Below are positions 58,166 to 64,000 of a stretch of 64,000 nt of DNA, piece by piece. The stretch is from Geopseudomonas aromaticivorans (GTDB taxonomy: Bacteria; Pseudomonadota; Gammaproteobacteria; Pseudomonadales; Pseudomonadaceae), in NCBI RefSeq assembly GCF_019097855.1, contig NZ_JAHRGL010000062.1:62001-126000 (forward strand). Reading direction: 5' to 3'. The notes below the pieces were generated by a model. It searched no databases and had not been told where the DNA came from. It saw only the letters and a program-made list of their open reading frames with translations. Position 1 is the stretch's first letter. Every line of letters starts with the position of its first letter. The position numbers and the translations under genes are program-made.

Positions 58166-58888
58166 CTAGCGATCGACCATGATCTCCACCCGACGGTTCT
58201 CTGCCCGCCCTTCCTTGCTGGCGTTGTCGGCCACCGGCTTGCTCTCGCCAAAGCCTTCGGAAGTCAGCTTGTCCGGCGCCACGCCCTGGCTCACCAGATA
58301 GTCCACCACGCTGGCGGCGCGCCGCTCCGAGAGCCCTTGGTTATAGGCATCGGTGCCGGTGCTGTCGGTGTGGCCATTCACCTTGATGCCGACCACATCG
58401 CTGCCCTTGAGCTTCTCCACCACGGTGTCGAGGGTGGCCATGGCGGCGGGGGTCAGCTTGGCGGAATCGAAGGCGAACAGCACTTCGCCCAGATCGCTGA
58501 GGACGATGACCTCATCCTGCGGTGCCGGCGGTGCGGCTTTCTCGGGGTACTGCGGGAGCGGACAGCCGTTGTGCCCCACCGGCGTGTTGGCCGGCGTGCC
58601 CTGGCAGCGGTCGCGCCGGTCGAATACGCCGTCCTTGTCCTCGTCGCCATCCTGCGCATAGCACAGCAGGCCGCCGAGGATCGCGCCGGCCGCGGCGCCA
58701 CCGCCGGCCCAGGCCGAGCTCTCCGTGGCCCCCAGGCCGCCACCAACCAGGCCGCCGAGCAGACTGCACCATGGCCAGTTCTTTTGGTTGAGCGGAGCAT
58801 CACCGGTGCTGGTAGTGGAGGCGCAACCGGCCAGAACCCCGCTGACCAGAAGCAGCGGTAGTGCCGCTTTAGCGAATATATTTCCCAT
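58166..58888 (-). CDS. OmpA-family lipoprotein
   Basis: This encodes 240 residues. A lipobox L-A-G-C places the lipidated Cys at 22. A Gly-rich hydrophobic stretch (G-L-V-G-G-G-L-G) resembles a glycine zipper, then a TSP3-like calcium segment (D-x-D-E-D-K-D-G-V). The OmpA C-terminal domain (~127-240) has N-G-H-T-D-S-T-G and R-R-V-E-I peptidoglycan-binding motifs. It is an outer-membrane lipoprotein anchored to peptidoglycan. It is divergent from ychJ. Confidence 0.92.
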   Translation of the reverse strand: MGNIFAKAALPLLLVSGVLAGCASTTSTGDAPLNQKNWPWCSLLGGLVGGGLGATESSAWAGGGAAAGAILGGLLCYAQDGDEDKDGVFDRRDRCQGTPANTPVGHNGCPLPQYPEKAAPPAPQDEVIVLSDLGEVLFAFDSAKLTPAAMATLDTVVEKLKGSDVVGIKVNGHTDSTGTDAYNQGLSERRAASVVDYLVSQGVAPDKLTSEGFGESKPVADNASKEGRAENRRVEIMVDR

Positions 58889-59027
58889 GCTGCAGTTCTC
58901 CGTGGCATCGGTCCCAAATTGCCGATGTTAGAAGTAAAGACGGGGCGTCACATATCTGCCAGCTGGCGCAGGCGGCTGCGTTGCGGCTAGGCTAGAGCCT
59001 CTTTTTTGACTGCACCGATAGTTCCCG

Positions 59028-59504
59028 ATGCCCCTTTCTATCTGCCCCTGCGGCAGCACCCTGCCCTTGGCCGACTGCTGCGGCCGCTACCACGCTGGCG
59101 CGCTGCCGGCGACCGCCGAGGCGCTGATGCGCTCGCGCTACAGCGCCTACGTACTCGGCTTGATCGACTATCTGGTCGCCACCACCCTGCCCGCCCAGCA
59201 GACGGGACTGGAGCGCGAAGCCATGGCCGCGTGGAGCCGGCAAAGTCGCTGGCTGGGCCTGACCGTGGAAAAGCACCAGCCCCTCGGCGGCACCCCGGAA
59301 CGGGCCCAAGTGACCTTCAGCGCCCGCTGGCAGGACGATGCCGGCGACCAGGCGCACCGCGAGTGCTCGGATTTCGTACGCCTGGACGGGCGCTGGTACT
59401 TCATCGACCCGACCGTGCAGCTCAAGGCCGGGCGCAACGATCCCTGCCCATGCGGCAGCGGGCAGAAGTTCAAGAAGTGCTGCGCGGTCCTGCTCGGACG
59501 CTGA
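59028..59504 (+). CDS. ychJ: YchJ-family SEC-C motif protein
   Basis: This encodes 158 residues. Cys-rich zinc motifs lie at both ends: C-P-C-G-S-x6-D-C-C at the start and [15 protein letters not shown] at the end. A NTF2-like core lies between. Such SEC-C motifs match the SecA C-terminus. Function is unknown. Confidence 0.9.
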   Translation: MPLSICPCGSTLPLADCCGRYHAGALPATAEALMRSRYSAYVLGLIDYLVATTLPAQQTGLEREAMAAWSRQSRWLGLTVEKHQPLGGTPERAQVTFSARWQDDAGDQAHRECSDFVRLDGRWYFIDPTVQLKAGRNDPCPCGSGQKFKKCCAVLLGR

Positions 59505-59519
59505 CCGCCCGCGCGTGAG

Positions 59520-60059
59520 TCAGTTCGCCAGCTGCAGGTGCGAGGTATCCGGCGGCGGGCCAGCCGGCGCGGCCTTGGCCTGGCCCATGTCGCTACCCAC
59601 CGGAGCCACGCTCAGCTGGCTCAGATCCAGCGCCGGTGCCGCAGGAGCCGGGCGCTGCTCCTGCAGGTCGGCACCGACCGGCGCCAGGCCGAAGTCCGGC
59701 GCGGCCACGTCACTGAATGCCGCCATGTATTCGTCGCGCGGCGCCACCTTGAGCGCGGGCAACGCAACGTCCGGGGCCACGGCGGCGGTCGCGACCGGGG
59801 CGACCGGCACCGCGGGCGCAGGAGCCTGGCCAACCGGACTGACCTCCACCTGAGCACCGGCGCGCTCGAGGGTCAGGCGGTACTTTTCGGCGCTGGCCGC
59901 ATCCAGATTGCTCTTGATCACCGTGCGCCGTCCGGAAAACAGCGCGGCAATCCGCTGCGGGTCGGCCTGGAACAAACGCGCCAGGTTGGCCCGCACCTGC
60001 TCCGCATCGGCTCCCACCACCAGCTCGCCCGCGAAGGCTACTTCATAAAGATTGCTCAA
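59520..60059 (-). CDS. Pseudomonad conserved protein with N-terminal domain and repeated C-terminal motif
   Basis: This encodes 179 residues. A ~75-residue N-terminal domain (Y-E-V-A-F-A-G-E-L ... F-S-G-R-R-T-V-I-K ... L-E-R-A-G-A-Q) resembles a small domain found fused to different partners in pseudomonads. A Pro/Ala-rich tail holds three related motifs: D-F-G-L-A-P-V-G-A-D-L, S-Q-L-S-V-A-P-V-G-S-D-M and D-T-S-H-L-Q-L. No membrane segment is seen. Function is unknown. Confidence 0.78.
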   Translation of the reverse strand: MSNLYEVAFAGELVVGADAEQVRANLARLFQADPQRIAALFSGRRTVIKSNLDAASAEKYRLTLERAGAQVEVSPVGQAPAPAVPVAPVATAAVAPDVALPALKVAPRDEYMAAFSDVAAPDFGLAPVGADLQEQRPAPAAPALDLSQLSVAPVGSDMGQAKAAPAGPPPDTSHLQLAN

Positions 60060-60184
60060 CCGTCACACTCCTGTCCTTTTTCCTGCGCAGTATGGCGCTG
60101 GTTTTTTTACTGCAACATTCCCGCAACAACACGTTGCAGCCCTTGTTGCGATTGTTACACTCGGGCATCCAACGGAGTTTTGGC

Positions 60185-60685
60185 ATGATATTTCCGGCGT
60201 CCATAACAAGAACCCTCGCCCTCTTGCTACTTCTGCTCGCCGGTCATGGTCTGAGCGGCTGCGCCAGCGCGCCGAGCGACACCCTATTCAAGAACCCCGA
60301 CGTCCAACTGGTCAATGTCGAACTGGTTCGCGGGCGCCTGCTGGAGCAGGAGTTCCGCCTACGCTTTCGCATCGACAACCCCGACGACGTCGACCTGTCG
60401 GTTCGCAGCCTCAAATACACGGTTTTCCTCGAGAAGGTGAAGCTGGCAAGCGGCAAATACTCGACCTGGCTCACGGTTCCGGCCCACAGCTATCGGGAAT
60501 TCGACGTCCCGGTGAACACCAACCTCTGGCGACAGATGAAAGACATCGCCAAACTATTGAGAAAGCCCGACAATCCGATCACCTATCGCCTCCAAGGCGA
60601 GCTGACGGTCGGGCTGATGTTCCGCCACCACGTCAATGTAAAACGTAGTGGCACCATTGTTCCCGGCGCCTTTATTCCGGAGTAA
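60185..60685 (+). CDS. LEA/WHy-type lipoprotein
   Basis: This encodes 166 residues. Signal peptide with lipobox L-S-G-C places the lipidated Cys at 26. The mature part (L-V-N-V-E-L-V-R-G ... R-I-D-N-P-D-D-V-D) fits the LEA14/WHy domain seen in desiccation and stress proteins. The start at 60185 has GGAG ~10 bases upstream; an upstream in-frame ATG at 60092 would destroy the signal peptide. It is the first of three tightly packed genes. Confidence 0.88.
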   Translation: MIFPASITRTLALLLLLLAGHGLSGCASAPSDTLFKNPDVQLVNVELVRGRLLEQEFRLRFRIDNPDDVDLSVRSLKYTVFLEKVKLASGKYSTWLTVPAHSYREFDVPVNTNLWRQMKDIAKLLRKPDNPITYRLQGELTVGLMFRHHVNVKRSGTIVPGAFIPE

Positions 60686-60688
60686 GTG

Positions 60689-60883
60689 ATGACCCAGCAA
60701 GACCATGTGCATGGCCCCGACTGCAACCACGACCATGACCACCACCACGAGCCGCACGTCCACGGCCCGCACTGCAACCACGAGCACCAGGAGCCGGTGC
60801 GCAATCCGCTGAAGGATGTCGGCCGCAACGACCCCTGCCCGTGCGGCAGCAACAAGAAGTACAAGAAGTGCCACGGCGCCTGA
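60689..60883 (+). CDS. His-rich SEC-C mini-protein
   Basis: This encodes 64 residues. Two His/Cys repeats ([11 protein letters not shown] and [11 protein letters not shown]) are followed by a SEC-C zinc motif [16 protein letters not shown]. The ATG at 60689 has GGAG upstream; a GTG at 60686 would add one residue. Metal binding is very likely; function is unknown. Confidence 0.88.
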   Translation: MTQQDHVHGPDCNHDHDHHHEPHVHGPHCNHEHQEPVRNPLKDVGRNDPCPCGSNKKYKKCHGA

Positions 60884-60890
60884 ACAGGGC

Positions 60891-61355
60891 ATGAACGCAC
60901 TGTCCATCGGCCTGCTGCTGGCCGGCCTGCTCGTCGTGCTGGTGCTGGGCGGCTACGCCCTGCACCTGTGGCGCCGGGTGTGGGCCCAGCAGAAGGCCTA
61001 TGCGAGCGCCGAGAGCGCCCGCCAGCAGCGCCTCGGCGGCGATCTGCGCCTCCTGGCCGGCAGCCTGCTCGACGAGCAGCTGCCGTTGATCGAAGGCGCC
61101 ATCCGCATCAAGATCCTGCTCGACAACTACAACATCCAGCTCAGCAACCACGAGCGTTGCCGGGTCTTCCACACCCTGTTCGACGAAACCTCCGGCATCC
61201 CCACCCATGCCGCCTGGAAGGCGCTGACGGCCGCCGAGCGCCGCCAGCACGACAAGCGCTTCAGCGAACTCGAACTGCAACACAAGGCTGCCGCCCGCAA
61301 GGCCGCCCGCTGGCTGCTCGACGAAGGCCTGCCGCAGCACCCCGCCCACGTCTGA
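60891..61355 (+). CDS. DUF2489 family membrane protein
   Basis: This encodes 154 residues. One N-terminal transmembrane helix (L-L-L-A-G-L-L-V-V-L-V-L-G-G) precedes a soluble helical domain with L-L-D-N-Y-N-I and H-D-K-R-F. It follows the SEC-C gene by seven bases. Function is unknown. Confidence 0.85.
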   Translation: MNALSIGLLLAGLLVVLVLGGYALHLWRRVWAQQKAYASAESARQQRLGGDLRLLAGSLLDEQLPLIEGAIRIKILLDNYNIQLSNHERCRVFHTLFDETSGIPTHAAWKALTAAERRQHDKRFSELELQHKAAARKAARWLLDEGLPQHPAHV

Positions 61356-61477
61356 AAGAGCCTGCCCCGACAGCTCTTGTCAGGCGCCTGCAGGCCCCCT
61401 AACGTAGCGCCCTTTTCCGGCATGGCCCCTGGCGCTGTGCTGAACTGGTCTTGCCTGCCCGCTCCTGGAGCCACGCC

Positions 61478-64000
61478 ATGTCGCTGCGTTCGTTTCGTCC
61501 CCTCGCCCCGCTGGCGGGTGCCGCCGCCCTGACCACGCTAGTCAGCCTGAGTGGCTGCCAAACCTGGCTGGACAGCCGCTACCAGGACAGCCTGCCGCCC
61601 ACCTCCGGCGTGCAGCCGCTCAAGGGCCTGGCCGACACGGTGTCGGTGCGCCGCAATGCGCTGGGCATGCCACTGATCGAGAGCCGCAGCTTCCACGACG
61701 CACTGTTCGCCCTCGGCTACGTGCACGCCAGCGACCGCCTGAGCCAGATGGTCGGCCTGCGCCTGATGGCCCAAGGCCGTTTGGCCGAGATGGCAGGTCC
61801 CGGCGTGCTGGAGATCGACCGCTTCATGCGTGCGGTGAACCTGCGCCAGAGCGCCGACATCGTCTACAAGAACGCCTCGCCGCGCCTGCACAAGTTCTTC
61901 GAGGTCTACGCCCGCGGCGTCAACGCCTACCTGTTCCGCCACCGCGACAAGTTGCCGATGGACCTGGCCGCTTCCGGCTACCGCCCGGAATACTGGAAGC
62001 CGGAAGACTCGGCGCTGATCTTCTGTCTGCTCAACTTCGGCCTGTCGGTCAACCTGCAGGAGGAAATCTCCAGCCTGGCGCTGGCACAGAAGGTCGGCGC
62101 CGCGCAGCTGGCCTGGCTGCTGCCGACCTACCCGGACGAGCCGCTGCCGGTCGACGAGGCGGACAAGCTCAAGGGCCTCGCCCTGAGCGGCAAGATCCCG
62201 GGGCTCGCCGCCCTGGATGGCGTCGCCGGGCAGTTGGCGGCGTTGAACATGCTCGGCGTTGCCGCCTCCAACAACTGGGCCATCGCCCCCCAGCGCAGCC
62301 GCAGCGGCAAGAGCCTGCTGGCCAACGACCCGCACCTGCCGCTGAGCCAGCCTTCGCTGTGGAGCTTCGTGCACCTGCGCGCGCCCAAGTACCAGGCCGC
62401 CGGCGTCTCGGTGGCCGGCATCCCCGCGGTGGTCGCTGGCTTCAACGGCAAGCTGGCCTGGGGCATGACCATGGTCATGGGCGACACCCAGGACCTGTTC
62501 CTCGAACAGCTGCGCCAGCAGGGCGGGCGCCTCGAGTACCTCGCCGACGGCAAGTGGCAGCCGGCGCGCGCGCACCAGGAAACCTTCTTCGTCAAGGGGC
62601 AGAGCCCGGTCCGCGAAACCTTCTACGAGACCCGCAACGGCCCGTTGCTGAACAGCGTGCTCGGCGAACGCAAGCACGCCATGCAACCCATCGCCCTGGC
62701 CAGCGGCTACGGCCTCGCCTTGAAGACCAACCAGTTCGAGGCCGACCAGACCCTCGACGCCATCTTCGACCTGTCGCGCGCCCAGTCGGTGGAGGATGCC
62801 CACGAGCCGGTGCGCAACATCCGCGCCCTCGGTCTGAACATGGTCTACGCCGACGCCCAGCACATCGCCTGGCAGGTCACCGGGCGCTACCCGAACCGCA
62901 AGGGCGGTCGCGGCCTCGTGCCCTCGCCCGGCTGGGACAGCCAGTACGGCTGGGACGGCTACGCCGACACCATGCTGCATCCCTACGATCAGGACCCGAT
63001 GCAGGGCTGGCTGGGCACCGCCAACCAGCGCACCGTGCCGGCCGGCTACGGCGTGCAGCTGTCCAACTCGTGGTTCTATCCCGAGCGTGCCGAGCGCATC
63101 GCCGAACTGGCCGGCGCCAGCACCCGCCACGATGCCCGCAGCATGATCGCCATGCAGTACGACCAGCAGACGCCGTTCGCCGCCAAGCTCAAGGCCATGT
63201 TCGCCGATCCCCTCATGGCGCAGCCGCTGCAGCGGGTGATCGAGGCCCTGCCGGCCGGCGAGCGCGACCAGGCGCGCGAAGCCCTCAAGCGCCTGCAGGC
63301 CTTCGACGGCCAACTGGCGGCCGGTTCGGCGGACGCCGCGCTGTACGCGATGTTCCTGCAGGAAAGCGCGCGGCAGACCTTCCTCGACGAACTGGGGCCG
63401 GAGGACAGCGCCGCCTGGCAGGGCCTGGTGGAAATCGCCAAGCTCAGCTACTCGGCGCAGGCCGACCACCTGCTCGGCCGCGTCGACAGCCCGTTCTGGG
63501 ACGACGTGCGCACGGCGCAGAAGGAGGACAAGCCGGCGATCCTCGCCCGCAGCCTGGCCGCCAGCGTGGCCCAGCTGGAAAGCCGGCTGGGCAGCAATCG
63601 CAGTGCCTGGCAGTGGGGCAAGCTGCACAGCTACCAGTGGGACAGCGACAGCACCCGTCTGGCGCCGTACATGAGTGCCGGCCAGCGCGCCAGCCTGGCG
63701 ACCATCAAGGACTACCTGGATCGCGGCCCCTATCCGGCCGGTGGCGACCACAGCACCCTGAACGTCTCCGCCTGGCTGTGGGGCAAGGACTTCGACACCT
63801 GGCTGATTCCGTCCATGCGCATGGTGGTCGACTTCGGTCAGGACGAGCCACTGCAGGGGGTCAACAGCTCCGGCCAGTCCGGCAACCCGGCGAGCAAGCA
63901 CTACGCCGACGGCATCGACGCCTGGCTCAAGGGCCGCTACCAGAGCTTCCCGTTCCAGAGCCACAACCTCGACCGCAGCTATGGCAGCCAGCGCCTGCTG
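61478..64000 (+). CDS. quiP: QuiP-type acyl-homoserine lactone acylase, 3' truncated by window
   Basis: An Ntn-hydrolase of the penicillin acylase family, 841 codons visible with no stop. The signal peptide ends in a lipobox-like L-S-G-C (Cys27). The predicted autocatalytic nucleophile is Ser264 (A-A-S-N-N-W-A-I), which would become the beta-subunit N-terminus after removal of the spacer. The opening [14 protein letters not shown]-x-G recalls P. aeruginosa QuiP of similar length, which hydrolyses long-chain AHLs. QuiP assignment rests on memory of its sequence; penicillin-acylase relatives are alternatives. The missing 3' end is only a few residues. Confidence 0.8.
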   Translation, partial: MSLRSFRPLAPLAGAAALTTLVSLSGCQTWLDSRYQDSLPPTSGVQPLKGLADTVSVRRNALGMPLIESRSFHDALFALGYVHASDRLSQMVGLRLMAQGRLAEMAGPGVLEIDRFMRAVNLRQSADIVYKNASPRLHKFFEVYARGVNAYLFRHRDKLPMDLAASGYRPEYWKPEDSALIFCLLNFGLSVNLQEEISSLALAQKVGAAQLAWLLPTYPDEPLPVDEADKLKGLALSGKIPGLAALDGVAGQLAALNMLGVAASNNWAIAPQRSRSGKSLLANDPHLPLSQPSLWSFVHLRAPKYQAAGVSVAGIPAVVAGFNGKLAWGMTMVMGDTQDLFLEQLRQQGGRLEYLADGKWQPARAHQETFFVKGQSPVRETFYETRNGPLLNSVLGERKHAMQPIALASGYGLALKTNQFEADQTLDAIFDLSRAQSVEDAHEPVRNIRALGLNMVYADAQHIAWQVTGRYPNRKGGRGLVPSPGWDSQYGWDGYADTMLHPYDQDPMQGWLGTANQRTVPAGYGVQLSNSWFYPERAERIAELAGASTRHDARSMIAMQYDQQTPFAAKLKAMFADPLMAQPLQRVIEALPAGERDQAREALKRLQAFDGQLAAGSADAALYAMFLQESARQTFLDELGPEDSAAWQGLVEIAKLSYSAQADHLLGRVDSPFWDDVRTAQKEDKPAILARSLAASVAQLESRLGSNRSAWQWGKLHSYQWDSDSTRLAPYMSAGQRASLATIKDYLDRGPYPAGGDHSTLNVSAWLWGKDFDTWLIPSMRMVVDFGQDEPLQGVNSSGQSGNPASKHYADGIDAWLKGRYQSFPFQSHNLDRSYGSQRLL

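Noticed and set aside
61538-63964. An 808-codon minus-strand frame opposite the acylase
   Set aside because: It mirrors the acylase gene, whose Ntn-hydrolase motifs are clear, and has shadow-type composition.

Overview
This is 64 kb of a Pseudomonas-type chromosome. The DNA is GC-rich with strong third-position GC. Gene content points the same way: fimV; a trpF-accD-folC-SPOR-cvpA-purF-metZ gene train; leuCDB-asd-truA; an Entner-Doudoroff edd-eda-pgl block; a QuiP-type AHL acylase; and a 714-residue DinG. I see no phage, insertion sequence, CRISPR array, rRNA or plasmid function. Nothing clearly qualifies as a new multi-gene system. The most distinctive items are a secreted protease island, a family of bipartite palindromes, and several decayed or catalytically altered genes.

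Region 1 (1-4354) starts with the 3' end of a BatD-type gene. A gene-poor accessory stretch follows, holding an AHSA1/START-like gene and a large subtilase (2072-4054). The subtilase has EF-hand-like loops, an RTX-like C-terminus and a type I secretion-style tail. About 1.4 kb of apparently non-coding DNA surrounds these genes.

Region 2 (4355-11864) holds a five-gene branched-chain amino-acid-type ABC transporter read leftwards (livK-livH-livM-livG-livF), a BenE-type benzoate transporter, and a divergent LysR regulator.

Region 3 (11936-23352) carries pepN, DUF2797, DUF1315, a rhomboid protease, a metallophosphatase and nadK as a tightly packed leftward run. DUF1853, a PLP enzyme, a coiled-coil protein, a frameshifted nitrilase-family gene and a 28-residue peptide gene follow.

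Region 4 (23490-42086) opens with a tRNA Val-Asp-Asp operon. It continues with an SDR remnant, metZ, purF, cvpA, a SPOR protein, folC, accD, trpF, truA, fimV, an Asd-like paralogue without the catalytic Cys, asd and leuBDC. A divergent LysR gene closes it. This is core biosynthesis (Met, purine, folate, fatty acid, Trp, Lys/Thr, Leu) plus type IV pilus and twitching functions.

Region 5 (42083-53063) has a Dus enzyme and a thioesterase bounded by two palindromic elements, then eda, edd, pgl and hemerythrin. A tRNA Ala-Glu-Ala-Glu operon lies downstream of gltX. A zinc alcohol dehydrogenase, moeA-moaB and tRNA-Pro(CGG) complete it.

Region 6 (53359-64000) contains a beta-lactamase-fold hydrolase, an SDR, dinG, DUF1145, an OmpA-family lipoprotein, YchJ, a Pseudomonas-specific repeat protein, an LEA-type lipoprotein, a His-rich SEC-C mini-protein, DUF2489 and a nearly complete AHL acylase cut by the window edge. 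All identifications come from reading translations and motifs; no database search was run.
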